Source: a virus. From it: a stretch of 64,000 bases of DNA. A model generated the notes under the pieces. The model did no database searches, had not been told where the DNA came from, and worked only from the letters and a program-made list of their open reading frames with translations. A program made the translations under genes and the position numbers. This document shows, one piece after another, positions 6,239 to 13,830 of this stretch. Location of the stretch: positions 1 through 64,000 of IMG/VR virus record IMGVR_UViG_3300032287_001974; one strand, 5' to 3'. Within the stretch, counting starts at the first letter, position 1. Each line of letters opens with the position of its first letter.

Positions 6239-6268
6239 AGCCCCAGCCAATCGGCTGGGGTTTTTTCT
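6239..6268 (+). terminator. Rho-independent terminator after the PASTA-like gene
   Basis: Stem CCCCAGCC (6241-6248) / GGCTGGGG (6253-6260) with loop AATC, then six T. It isolates gene 5016-6224 from the next, which has its own promoter. Confidence 0.9.
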
Positions 6269-6297
6269 TTTAGCAGTAATTAATTATTAAAACGCTC

Positions 6298-6303
6298 TAC
6301 AAT
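6298..6303 (+). promoter_or_regulatory. -10 box giving a probable leaderless mRNA
   Basis: TACAAT with exactly 6 nt (CGAAGC) to the ATG at 6310. Transcription normally starts 6-7 nt after the -10, so the mRNA would begin at or next to the start codon. No Shine-Dalgarno is present. Confidence 0.5.
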
Positions 6304-6309
6304 CGAAGC

Positions 6310-7059
6310 ATGGCAGAAAACATCGAGCGCGCAGCGCAGAATCAAATATCTAATGCCGCTGGCTCAAGTCGCGGACAAAACGGCGTAATTGCCGGAATTC
6401 TTACGGGTAACTATCTCAGGGAGAGACGCGACCGCAACCGTGCTGGTCGACCAGGTGCAAACGGTGAACCTAGCCAGGCTCACTGGGAGAACATGGATGC
6501 TTACGCTAACCGTGAGCACCAGCGCCGTCTAGACTTCCTACAAAAAGCCCAATATGGCGACGGGGATGGTACTCCTGGCCCTGATGGTGCCCCTGCTCGT
6601 AGAAGTGGATCCCCAGAGGGAACGTTTGCTCACAACATTGAGTATGGCGACCGTGGTATCAAAGTAGGTTACACTCAGCGCAGAGCAGAAGCCGCAGCAG
6701 CTGCCGATAAGCCAGCTGCAAAGGGTCGCACTCGCCAGACCGCAGGAACCCCGCCTAAAGCCTCTACAGGCTCTAAGACTCGTGGTGCTCAGGCAGGTGC
6801 TGCAATTGGTGGCGCTATCGGAACTGCTCTAGGAGCCGCAGCTGTTAAGAACCCTGCAGGTGCCGCAGTGGGTGGCGAAATTGGCGCTAAGGCTGGAGAA
6901 GCTATTGGTAGCGCCGTGTCAAACACTATTGCTAAGTCTAAGGAAAAGAAGGCTGCTGCATCTTCGGGCAGTGCTGCTGGCTCTAGTTCTTCGCCAAAGC
7001 CTACTCAGCCGGCTGGCTCTAGCTACACCACTGACATTAAGTTCGGTACTACTAAGTAA
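6310..7059 (+). CDS. Glycine-zipper structural or membrane-active protein, 249 aa
   Basis: N-terminal 120 residues are polar and Arg/Asn-rich. Residues 155-205 form a clear glycine-zipper run (GAQAGAAIGGAIGTALGAAA, then GAAVGGEIGAKAGEAIGS), which usually packs into a membrane or oligomer. The tail is Ser/Pro-rich and disordered. Glycine zippers are found in phage internal or DNA-ejection proteins; that role is inference. No Shine-Dalgarno; see the -10 box directly upstream. Confidence 0.75.
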   Translation: MAENIERAAQNQISNAAGSSRGQNGVIAGILTGNYLRERRDRNRAGRPGANGEPSQAHWENMDAYANREHQRRLDFLQKAQYGDGDGTPGPDGAPARRSGSPEGTFAHNIEYGDRGIKVGYTQRRAEAAAAADKPAAKGRTRQTAGTPPKASTGSKTRGAQAGAAIGGAIGTALGAAAVKNPAGAAVGGEIGAKAGEAIGSAVSNTIAKSKEKKAAASSGSAAGSSSSPKPTQPAGSSYTTDIKFGTTK

Positions 7060-7173
7060 ATGAAGCCTTCAGGTAGAACGCGTGAGTTCCGCGACGCACT
7101 TATGCGTGTCGGAGATTATGCTATTGCCGGTCAGCGAACTAACCTAATCCAATGGGGAAGGTGGACACCGTGA
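7060..7173 (+). CDS. Hypothetical small protein, 37 aa
   Basis: Starts directly after the preceding stop (TAAATG) and reads MKPSGRTREFRDALMRVGDY at the N-terminus. Basic and helical; ends WGRWTP. Coding support is position and tight overlap with the next frame (GTGA). Confidence 0.5.
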   Translation: MKPSGRTREFRDALMRVGDYAIAGQRTNLIQWGRWTP

Positions 7174-7319
7174 AAAAAGAATTTAAGACGGCCGTTTTTA
7201 AGCCAGTTCAAATAAATGACTCACGCTTCGGTATCCGAAAGATTTACCTGAACACTCTAGAAAAACCAAGTATCCTTACATACAATAACCCCGGCAGACA
7301 CTGGTGGGGAACTAAATAG
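7170..7319 (+). CDS. Hypothetical small protein, 49 aa
   Basis: GTG start overlapping the previous TGA, GGAAGG upstream. Begins MKKEFKTAVFKPVQIND and ends NNPGRHWWGTK. Unknown function; the high aromatic and basic content is unlike random sequence. Confidence 0.55.
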   Translation: MKKEFKTAVFKPVQINDSRFGIRKIYLNTLEKPSILTYNNPGRHWWGTK

Positions 7320-7376
7320 CCTGTTTTATTTGGTTTAATAGTTTATCCTTGACCTGAAGCATTTGAAAGGACCGTA

Positions 7377-7706
7377 ATGGCCACCTATACCCCTAAGAGA
7401 CTCGCTGGACCAGCGCAGCTGACCACCTCTGCTGTTGCTGTTTACACCGCACCTAGCACAGCAGTTATTAAGCAGATTATCATCAATAACACTTCGGCCT
7501 CTGCCGTTGCAGTTACTGCGCACATTCTTCCAGTAAGCGCTTCCGCGAGCGCGGCTAACGCAATTATCAGCTCTCTTACAGTTGCACCTTACTCGCAGCT
7601 TATCTGGGCAGCGGATATCCCAATCACCACAGGTGAAAAGCTATCCATGCTTGCTGCTACCGGGTCAGTGATTACTTATCTAGTAAGCGGAATCGAGATC
7701 GTCTAA
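7377..7706 (+). CDS. Small virion beta-protein, 109 aa
   Basis: Ala/Ser/Thr/Val-rich beta-strand protein (YTAPSTAVIKQIIINNTSAS, then VTAHILPVS...YSQLIWAADIPITTGEKLS). The same type of fold pattern occurs in the 98-aa protein at 26968. Such proteins are usually tail- or head-surface components. RBS AAAGGA. Stop overlaps the next ATG. Confidence 0.65.
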   Translation: MATYTPKRLAGPAQLTTSAVAVYTAPSTAVIKQIIINNTSASAVAVTAHILPVSASASAANAIISSLTVAPYSQLIWAADIPITTGEKLSMLAATGSVITYLVSGIEIV

Positions 7707-7849
7707 TGGCGCGCCCGGGCGATGTGACCTCTTACGGCACTACAATCCTTACCAGCAATGACGACGGTCAGCGCAACATCTATGTTTCTACCGCCGCACC
7801 TATATCTTCGGACGGTCAAAATGGAGATGTCTGGATCGTCTACGCTTAA
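7706..7849 (+). CDS. Hypothetical small protein, 47 aa
   Basis: ATG overlaps the preceding stop (TAATGG). Contains GTTILTSNDDGQRNIYVST and ends GDVWIVYA, a pattern often seen at the edges of fibre proteins (INDGDVWFVY). Likely a virion accessory piece. Confidence 0.55.
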   Translation: MARPGDVTSYGTTILTSNDDGQRNIYVSTAAPISSDGQNGDVWIVYA

Positions 7850-7858
7850 GGAGACCCT

Positions 7859-8608
7859 GTGCCTGACGTTTATAGAAGCAAGGTTAAGGTAGGCGGTGTT
7901 TGGTATACCGTTTCCGCTACTTATGTAAAAGTAGCCGGTACTTGGAGAACAGCCACAGGTGTCTACTCTAAAGTAAATGGGGCCTGGGTAACTGCTTACC
8001 CCTATCCTCTTTCTGCCGATACTTCTTTAACTAACCTTAGAGTTAATGGTGTACTGGTCGGTAATGGCGGCACATTTAACGCGGCCACGGGCACAACTTC
8101 AGTATCCATCTCTGCTACCATCGCAGCCGGAGCTACTGCTACTGGCTTAGGTACTGTGTCAGTTGCCTACGCAAACAACCCAAATACCAAGAGCATTGTA
8201 GTAACCGCTGAAAACGGGTCTACCACCGCTACTTATACGGTTAACATCGCAGTAGGAGCTCCTCCGACAGTCACTGTGTACTACAAGTACTGTACTAGCT
8301 CGTCCTCTACGGCGATCACTTCAGGTAGCTACACAGACACTACAACCACAAGTGCAAGCACGGCTTGCGCTAATCGCTACGCACAACTGGGCTATCCATA
8401 CACTTGGCAATGTGGCGCTACCGTCCCCGCTGATCCCGACTGTCTAGCCACTTGTACTTCATGCTGTCAAGATACCGGAACGTTCACCTGTGCCCCCTAC
8501 GGCGTTGGAAGAGTTAGGTACATTTTCCCTCAGTACGACCCCTGCTGCGGCAGAACCTGTCCCGACCGAGTTTACTACGTAGACAACGCGCCTTGCATAG
8601 GCGAGTAG
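7859..8608 (+). CDS. Cys-rich fibre protein with cadherin-like domain, 249 aa (cassette 1)
   Basis: GTG start with GGAGA upstream. Residues 1-55: three short repeats of KVxGxWxT (VGGVWYTV, VAGTWRTA, VNGAWVTA). Residues 58-140: a cadherin-like/Big-type beta sandwich ending in TATYTVNIAVG. Residues 145-249: a region with 16 or so cysteines, including CTSCC and DPCCGRTC, probably disulfide-bonded. A short Thr-rich linker precedes it. Probably exposed on the virion. A second Cys-rich fibre protein with the same two downstream partners is at 21796. Confidence 0.75.
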   Translation: MPDVYRSKVKVGGVWYTVSATYVKVAGTWRTATGVYSKVNGAWVTAYPYPLSADTSLTNLRVNGVLVGNGGTFNAATGTTSVSISATIAAGATATGLGTVSVAYANNPNTKSIVVTAENGSTTATYTVNIAVGAPPTVTVYYKYCTSSSSTAITSGSYTDTTTTSASTACANRYAQLGYPYTWQCGATVPADPDCLATCTSCCQDTGTFTCAPYGVGRVRYIFPQYDPCCGRTCPDRVYYVDNAPCIGE

Positions 8609-8617
8609 TTAAAGCTG

Positions 8618-8623
8618 TATACT
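8618..8623 (+). promoter_or_regulatory. -10 box giving a probable leaderless mRNA
   Basis: TATACT followed by exactly 6 nt (TTTACT) and then the ATG at 8630. No Shine-Dalgarno. A TTGCAT lies 19 nt upstream as a poor -35. Confidence 0.55.
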
Positions 8624-8629
8624 TTTACT

Positions 8630-8992
8630 ATGTTTGAAAAAGTAAAGGCAATAGTAGAAATAAAGGTTGGCGATGACCTTGTACAGGCCATTTATATAAC
8701 TGACCTTGACAAAGCCCGCCACTGGCTAATTATTGCCGAGAACCCTGTGCTTATAGTTGAGGTCACAGGTATGGCCTGGGAACCTGCACGCGGCGCTCGC
8801 TGGACCGGCACAGAATTTGAATCGGTGACGCACCACCTACTTCTCCCAGATATGCTGTATTTTGCTTTTGTGGTGGACGGTGTATGTGTGTATGTTGAGT
8901 TGCTAGACCCCTCTTTCACAGAAAAAGCGGCCGTTGCTGCGGCTTATAGAACCGGACCGAGTTTTGAGGTGCACTATGGTCGACCTGAGTGA
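8630..8992 (+). CDS. Acidic cassette protein, 120 aa (cassette 1)
   Basis: Unknown function. Alternating hydrophobic strands (VKAIVEIKVGDDLVQAIYIT, LIIAENPVLIVEVTG) suggest a compact alpha/beta or beta protein. Its counterpart at 22350 (129 aa) lies at the same place between a Cys-rich fibre gene and a CxxC zinc-ribbon gene. A dedicated chaperone for the fibre is possible but unproven. Confidence 0.7.
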   Translation: MFEKVKAIVEIKVGDDLVQAIYITDLDKARHWLIIAENPVLIVEVTGMAWEPARGARWTGTEFESVTHHLLLPDMLYFAFVVDGVCVYVELLDPSFTEKAAVAAAYRTGPSFEVHYGRPE

Positions 8993-9260
8993 GTGGGAAA
9001 AGTACAAGGCTAACCCCGAAGAGTATTCTAAATCGCTTGTGGAGTCTAGAGCGGGCGAAGTAAGCAAAGAATCTAGGCCCTGGGACTTCCTTAATCCCCA
9101 CACTGAATACGTCTCTAAAGAAGAGGCGGCTATCCGCTTAGACATCTGTAAGTCATGCCCCGAACTTATACAGAGTTTATTGCAGTGTAAAAAGTGCGGC
9201 TGCTTTATGAAAGCCAAAACTATGATTAAGCATTCTGAGTGTCCGCTGCATAAATGGTAA
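8976..9260 (+). CDS. Zinc-ribbon protein, 94 aa (cassette 1)
   Basis: Contains DICKSCPELI, then CKKCGCFMKAK and SECPLHKW: five to six cysteines in the order CxxC, CxxCxC, C. I chose ATG 8976 over upstream in-frame 8934 because GAGG precedes it and the protein then begins MVDLSEWEKYK, like MSKSRWEQYK of the paralogue at 22732. It overlaps the previous gene by 17 bp. Proteins of this kind occur near fibre genes in other large phages; role unknown. Confidence 0.75.
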   Translation: MVDLSEWEKYKANPEEYSKSLVESRAGEVSKESRPWDFLNPHTEYVSKEEAAIRLDICKSCPELIQSLLQCKKCGCFMKAKTMIKHSECPLHKW

Positions 9261-9346
9261 TTTAGATGTAGGTTCAGGCCACTTGTAAAGTCAAAAAGTG
9301 CGACACTTTTACTAATGCTTTTTGGCCGAACTTAATAGGATTTATA

Positions 9347-9616
9347 ATGACCGTTGCAGAGCTAGCTACCACGCTCGCCGCTTTTGCTACGGTGCTAGCT
9401 TTTGTAGGTACCCTAATTGCGCGAATTATGCGCAACCACACTAATAAGGTCGTCGGCGACTTAATTAAAGAATATCTGTCTGAACTTAAGCCAAACTCCG
9501 GGTCATCCCTTAGAGACGAAGTTAAGTGTATTAGAGATGACATGGTAGACCTTAAAGTCGATATCGCATCCCTTGAAGGCAAGTTCGACCAACACATTAA
9601 AGAAACAAACCGCTAA
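9347..9616 (+). CDS. Single-span membrane protein with coiled coil, 89 aa
   Basis: Residues 5-29 form one membrane segment (LATTLAAFATVLAFVGTLIA); residues 45-85 are a charged heptad-like helix (DDMVDLKVDIASLEGKFDQH). This organisation matches small actinophage proteins annotated as holin-like or of unknown function. It is far from the lysis genes. AGGA lies 6 nt before ATG. Confidence 0.65.
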   Translation: MTVAELATTLAAFATVLAFVGTLIARIMRNHTNKVVGDLIKEYLSELKPNSGSSLRDEVKCIRDDMVDLKVDIASLEGKFDQHIKETNR

Positions 9617-9621
9617 ATCTG

Positions 9622-9636
9622 GTAGACTAGGTCTAC
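9622..9636 (+). promoter_or_regulatory. Extended -10 promoter overlapping a palindrome
   Basis: TGGTAGACT is an extended -10 (TAGACT, 9623-9628), and GTAGAC-TAG-GTCTAC forms a perfect 6-3-6 inverted repeat over it, as an operator would. The gene at 9664 lies 28 nt downstream with AAGGA. Confidence 0.4.
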
Positions 9637-9663
9637 TAATTCATTTAACTACTAAGGAATCCT

Positions 9664-9903
9664 ATGAACTGCGCTAATTGCCCAGAACCAGCTTTATACA
9701 AAATTGATCCTGTAGTAGCAAACGTTCGCTACTACTGTGAGAAGCACCTTCCACTTACCTACCAGGCACAGGCACACCTGGGGCTGTTTCCGCTAGATGA
9801 GCCGGCAGTCACCTCTTCTAAGAAGAAGTCGACTCCTGCAGTCGAAGAGGATCCAGTGGAAGAGCCTGTTGCAGAAGAAGCTTCTTCAGACGAAACCGAA
9901 TAA
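9664..9903 (+). CDS. Hypothetical protein with N-terminal zinc motif and acidic tail, 79 aa
   Basis: Cysteines CANC (3-6) and a later YYCEKH form a probable zinc site. The last 35 residues are Glu/Pro/Ser-rich (EEDPVEEPVAEEASSDETE) and probably disordered. Function unknown. Stop overlaps the next ATG. Confidence 0.65.
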   Translation: MNCANCPEPALYKIDPVVANVRYYCEKHLPLTYQAQAHLGLFPLDEPAVTSSKKKSTPAVEEDPVEEPVAEEASSDETE

Positions 9904-10166
9904 TGAAAATTATTCGGGTACAGGCTGTGCAAGCCCACCCAGTGCCCAAAAGGGTACACGAGCCTTACGGCCCATTTCCGGTAGAGTTATTTGATGAGCC
10001 GGAAATTGTTTACGATTACGCTAGCGAAGATGACGACGGCTCGTCTAGTCTAGAACCTGGCGCAACCGCCCAAAATAATTACAGACCTGCTCGTTATTTT
10101 AGATGCCGACACTGCGACCTTCGCGTAACGGAAGAAGAAATAGAAGCCCACATCTGCGGAGAATAA
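9903..10166 (+). CDS. Hypothetical protein with C-terminal zinc finger, 87 aa
   Basis: N-terminal half is Pro/Glu-rich. The C-terminus, CRHCDLRVTEEEIEAHICG, is a C2HC-type finger. No functional partner evident. Next gene starts right after its stop. Confidence 0.65.
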   Translation: MKIIRVQAVQAHPVPKRVHEPYGPFPVELFDEPEIVYDYASEDDDGSSSLEPGATAQNNYRPARYFRCRHCDLRVTEEEIEAHICGE

Positions 10167-10670
10167 ATGGCTAAAAGACCAAGCATACCTAGCTGGGATG
10201 AGATCAGCCGGGGTGCGGGAGTATCTAAGGCTTGGGAAAATACCTTCCTACCACCTAAGCCGTCTACCCCGTCAGAGTGGCGTGAAACGATGATGGCGGA
10301 AGTATCCCCGCAGCCAGATGAGGGATTCGAGACCATGGACCCGGGCGGGGCCGGCTTGTCGGTAACCTCTTCTTCTAATCCAGACAGACCTCGCACATTA
10401 CAGGCCGGGTATGACTACAACACGGGCACTATGACTGTAATCTTTAGAGACGGCACATGGTGGGAGTACCGAGAAGTACCGGCCTCAATGTGGCTAAGCT
10501 TTAACTCTGCCCCGTCTAAGGGAAAGTTTTTGCGTAGTTCTGGGCTAGATAACTGGGGTGACATGGGCCCGGCAGATGTTACTAACATGCCTCGACACCG
10601 TCGCGCTCAAATGAACGATGTACAAAAATTTGCAGATTACATGTATCCTAGTAATAAACCGAATCAATAA
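10167..10670 (+). CDS. KTSC-domain protein, 167 aa
   Basis: Residues about 75-130 match the KTSC domain: GYDYNTGTMTVIFRDGTWWE, YREVPASMW, then NSAPSKGKFL. KTSC domains are small domains found in phage and bacterial proteins with unknown, possibly nucleic-acid related, function. The N-terminal 70 residues are Pro-rich. Precedes two small genes and terL. Confidence 0.75.
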   Translation: MAKRPSIPSWDEISRGAGVSKAWENTFLPPKPSTPSEWRETMMAEVSPQPDEGFETMDPGGAGLSVTSSSNPDRPRTLQAGYDYNTGTMTVIFRDGTWWEYREVPASMWLSFNSAPSKGKFLRSSGLDNWGDMGPADVTNMPRHRRAQMNDVQKFADYMYPSNKPNQ

Positions 10671-10679
10671 AGGAACCCA

Positions 10680-10967
10680 ATGAAATCAATCGGATCAGTA
10701 TACGTAGACACCTTAAAACTAAAACACCCTGTACGCCCCGTCTTTGAGTGGGGCTGGTCACAAGAAACAGAGGAGCCGTTCCGAGAGAGCGCTGTCTGTG
10801 TCGTACTCTGGGTACCCTTCGTTCCCCGCGGTTACGCATTTGGTATCTGGGGCAAACCAGTTCACGAAGACATAGCACTGCAGAAAGCCATCAAAGCTTT
10901 TGACAAAGCACCTAAGCCGGAGGAGATCAAGACCTGGCAAAAGGTAGGCGAGCTTGAAGATTTTTAA
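10680..10967 (+). CDS. Hypothetical protein, 95 aa
   Basis: Trp/Pro/Phe-rich N-terminal half with a hydrophobic stretch (SAVCVVLWVPFVPRGYAFGI), then a charged helical C-terminus. Could be peripheral to a membrane; not a clean membrane span. RBS AAAGGA. Overlaps the next gene by 14 bp. Confidence 0.6.
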   Translation: MKSIGSVYVDTLKLKHPVRPVFEWGWSQETEEPFRESAVCVVLWVPFVPRGYAFGIWGKPVHEDIALQKAIKAFDKAPKPEEIKTWQKVGELEDF

Positions 10968-11202
10968 TAGCCGCCGAAAATGGGACAAGCCCTTCTCAGA
11001 GAGAATCTCTAAGCGGGTGTCTCGCATACCTACAAACGATCTAACCGTATGGCTAGACCAAGCTATCTATGAGCTAGGTAGATTGACCAGCGCGTATGAA
11101 AGAAATCCGGGAAAAGAAAGTGCCGGAGAATTACTTACAGCTGCAGAGGCCGTACATGCCGTTACAAACGAATTAAATAAAAGAATTACCCCCCTACTTT
11201 AA
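10954..11202 (+). CDS. Hypothetical helical protein, 82 aa
   Basis: Basic N-terminus and two predicted helices (LTVWLDQAIYELGRLTSAYE and LLTAAEAVHAVTNELNKRI). It is the last gene before the terL terminator/promoter region, where a small terminase might be expected, but nothing in it identifies it as TerS. Confidence 0.6.
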   Translation: MKIFNSRRKWDKPFSERISKRVSRIPTNDLTVWLDQAIYELGRLTSAYERNPGKESAGELLTAAEAVHAVTNELNKRITPLL

Positions 11203-11266
11203 TACTTTACTATTTAGTTCTGCTATTATTAAATAGCCAACCTCCTCTCTCCCGTGTGGCACTTAG

Positions 11267-11302
11267 TAACCCTGAGTCGTGTTGGCTCAGGGTTACTTAT
11301 TT
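11267..11302 (+). terminator. Terminator just upstream of terL
   Basis: Perfect 10-bp stem TAACCCTGAG (11267-11276) / CTCAGGGTTA (11286-11295), 9-nt loop, then CTTATTTTT. terL begins 15 nt after the T-run; its AAGGTG ribosome site lies between. terL must therefore depend on read-through or on a promoter inside this short region; none is clear. Confidence 0.8.
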
Positions 11303-11316
11303 TTAAGGTGTATTAA

Positions 11317-12897
11317 ATGAGCGATTTAGAAGATTTCTACGAAGACGACTTCGAGGAGCAAGACGGCCCCGAGGAAGAACTCATTGATGAGTACGACGAC
11401 GGGCTAGACGAACTATCCCGTGAGTTTGTAGAGACTCTCGTCGATAAAATCATGATATTTATGAAGGCCCTAGTAGGCCACGATTTGCGCGCCTACCAAA
11501 AGCCGCTGGCTCGCCGATTAATCGAATCGGTAATCATTAATGACGGCGAAGAGATTACGGCACTGGCCTCTCGTCAGTCAGGTAAGTCTGAGACAGTAGC
11601 CGACACCGTAGCAGCCCTTATGGTAATCCTCCCTCGCTTAGCTAAGATGTACCCTGATTTGTTAGGTCGGTTTAAAGACGGTCTGTGGGTAGGCCTGTTT
11701 GCCCCTGTAGAGGGCCAGGCAGAAACATTGTTTAGCCGTGTTATCTCACGACTTACCAGCGACCATGCCCTTGAGATTCTGGGAGACCCAGAGATCGATG
11801 ACGAGGCTAAGAAGGTGGCGGGTGTTACTAAGCAGGTCAGGCTAAAGAACTCGGGCTCCAGCGTTATGATGATGACGGCTAACCCACGGGCAAAGATTGA
11901 GTCTAAAACCTTCCACCTAATTGTTATCGATGAGTGTCAAGGCGCTGACGACTTTATTGTGGCTAAATCTATTGGCCCAATGCTTGCGTCTACTAACGGT
12001 ACTATGGTTAAAACAGGGACCCCAAGCACCCAGAAAAACAATTTCTATCGCGCTATACAGATGAACAAGCGCAGACAAACAGGCCGCGGATCAAAGCAAA
12101 ACCACTTCCAATGGGACTGGAAAGATGTATCTAAAGTCAGCGTAGAGTACGGCAAGTTTATTAAGAAAGAGTCGCTGCGCATTGGTGAAGACTCTGACGA
12201 GTTCCAGATGTCGTACAACTGCAAGTGGCTTCTAGAGCGCGGCATGTTTGTAACCTCAAGCGTTATGGACGAGCTGGGCGACACATCACAAGAAGTTGTG
12301 AAAGCCTGGCATAGAACTGCTTGTGTAGTGGGGATCGACCCCGCGCGTAAGATGGACTCTACTGTAGTAACTGTGCTATGGGTAGACTGGGACCGCCCAG
12401 ACGAGTTCGGTTATTTTGACCACCGAATTCTAAACTGGCTAGAGATTCAAGGTGACGATTGGGAAGATCAATATTTCCAGATAGTAAATTTCCTAGAGAA
12501 CTACAATGTATTAGCTGTGGGCGTAGACGCCAACGGAGTTGGAGATGCTGTAGCCCAGCGTCTGAGGCTACTGTTGCCCCGTTCAGAGGTGTACTCAATT
12601 GGGTCGAGTCAGCCAGAGCAGTCGAAACGCTGGAAACACCTAAAACAGTTGCTGGACCGAAGAATGGTAGGGTGGCCCGCCCACGCTAAGACGAGGCGAC
12701 TACGTACCTGGAAGCGCTTTTACCAGCAGATGACCGATCTAGAGACTAAGTTCACCGGGCCCAACTTCCTAGCCCACGCTCCAGAAGAAGCCCACGCTCA
12801 CGATGACTACGCTGACAGCCTGGCTATTGCGGTGTCTTTGACTATAGATTTGACTATGCCGCAGGTAGAAGTTTCCTCCTCACCATTTTTTAGATAA
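11317..12897 (+). CDS. terL: Terminase large subunit, 526 aa
   Basis: DNA-packaging motor ATPase/nuclease. Acidic N-terminal 40 residues, then ATPase domain: Walker A SRQSGKS (85-91), Walker B LIVIDEC with D205/E206. C-terminal RNase H-fold nuclease: GIDPARKMD (D341), GVDANGVGD (D404), HDDYADS (H495, D496, D500), which would bind the two catalytic metals. Length is normal for the family. No small terminase gene is recognisable next to it. Start of the packaging/capsid block. Confidence 0.96.
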   Translation: MSDLEDFYEDDFEEQDGPEEELIDEYDDGLDELSREFVETLVDKIMIFMKALVGHDLRAYQKPLARRLIESVIINDGEEITALASRQSGKSETVADTVAALMVILPRLAKMYPDLLGRFKDGLWVGLFAPVEGQAETLFSRVISRLTSDHALEILGDPEIDDEAKKVAGVTKQVRLKNSGSSVMMMTANPRAKIESKTFHLIVIDECQGADDFIVAKSIGPMLASTNGTMVKTGTPSTQKNNFYRAIQMNKRRQTGRGSKQNHFQWDWKDVSKVSVEYGKFIKKESLRIGEDSDEFQMSYNCKWLLERGMFVTSSVMDELGDTSQEVVKAWHRTACVVGIDPARKMDSTVVTVLWVDWDRPDEFGYFDHRILNWLEIQGDDWEDQYFQIVNFLENYNVLAVGVDANGVGDAVAQRLRLLLPRSEVYSIGSSQPEQSKRWKHLKQLLDRRMVGWPAHAKTRRLRTWKRFYQQMTDLETKFTGPNFLAHAPEEAHAHDDYADSLAIAVSLTIDLTMPQVEVSSSPFFR

Positions 12898-12972
12898 ATT
12901 GCGTTTATCCTGCAAAATAATTAGTTTCGGGCAACACTTGTATGGAGGCCTCAACCTTTTAGGAGAATATTC

Positions 12973-13371
12973 ATGTCAATAGCCCCAGCCCCAAAGTTCC
13001 CAGAGAAGCCGGGAACAACTTACGACCGTAAGGTATCTGCAGCAGTTCCTGGCCAGCGCGGCCCACTTCGTTTTGAAGAGGGTATCGGCACTGACACAGA
13101 CGTTCCAAACGAATTCTCGCGTGGAGCAATGCAGGGCTACATGCCAGCACCAGGTCGCCCAAACCGCAACCAGGCTGTCCACACAAAGACTGCTGAAGAG
13201 ACCATGAGCGAACGTGCTCACGTCGGTTCAGCATCGTGGGTAGAAGCACCTGATTTCCTTCAGGAATTCTCTAGCGGTTCGTTCCAGGACTATGGTCAGA
13301 ACACTTACGAAGAGAAGTTCGTAAGCGGTACTCACCAGCAGCACCCAAACCCTGCTCAGGTCCAGGACTAG
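12973..13371 (+). CDS. Hypothetical virion-block protein, 132 aa
   Basis: Gly/Pro/Gln/Arg-rich, probably largely disordered (PGQRGPLRFEEGIGTDTDVP, MPAPGRPNRNQAVH). No domain recognised. RBS AGGAG. Position between terL and portal suggests a capsid-assembly or packaging accessory; inference only. Confidence 0.7.
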   Translation: MSIAPAPKFPEKPGTTYDRKVSAAVPGQRGPLRFEEGIGTDTDVPNEFSRGAMQGYMPAPGRPNRNQAVHTKTAEETMSERAHVGSASWVEAPDFLQEFSSGSFQDYGQNTYEEKFVSGTHQQHPNPAQVQD

Positions 13372-13442
13372 TAATTGCTTATTGCCCTCGCTCGCTGCTA
13401 ATAGCGGCGGGCGGGGTGTAATAGCATCTAAGGTGGTGTGTT

Positions 13443-13742
13443 ATGGCTCTAATTAAAGGCCAAGAAGTAAAGGAAACTCCTAGACAGATTCCTGCTAACC
13501 CTAAGCTGTGGAACATGACCACCACACAAGCAAAAGTTAGATTTCCTAAATACCCTTCACCTGCAGCGGCTCACTGGGTGCACTCACGTTATATGCAACT
13601 AGGCGGCCGCTTTGTCGATTCCGAGAAGGATGTAGACCCTAGATTCCGAGACTACGCCCAGGAAAAGATGGATAAGCAGGAAGAGAAAGCTAAAGTCAAA
13701 GTCACTAAAAAAGTGACCAAAAACGTCACTAAAAAACTGTAA
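13443..13742 (+). CDS. Hypothetical basic protein, 99 aa
   Basis: N-terminal 75 residues look folded (PKLWNMTTTQAKVRFPKYPS ... HWVHSRYMQLGG). The C-terminus is a lysine/valine repeat (KVTKKVTKNVTKKL) encoded by repeats of about 15 bp. Possibly nucleic-acid binding. Function unknown. Confidence 0.65.
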   Translation: MALIKGQEVKETPRQIPANPKLWNMTTTQAKVRFPKYPSPAAAHWVHSRYMQLGGRFVDSEKDVDPRFRDYAQEKMDKQEEKAKVKVTKKVTKNVTKKL

Positions 13743-13830
13743 ACACTCTGAACTACAAATATTTAATTACGATACACTTTAGGTGTAAAATAAAACAATG
13801 CTGATTACAACCCCGGAAGCACGCTAAAGC

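Noticed and set aside
8934-8975. Upstream start of the zinc-ribbon gene at 8934
   Set aside because: It would overlap the previous gene by 59 bp with an unrelated N-terminus; ATG 8976 gives the N-terminus shared with the paralogue.
10954-11202. Small terminase subunit
   Set aside because: The position before terL is suggestive, but the 82-aa protein lacks an HTH or oligomerisation pattern, so no TerS call is made.
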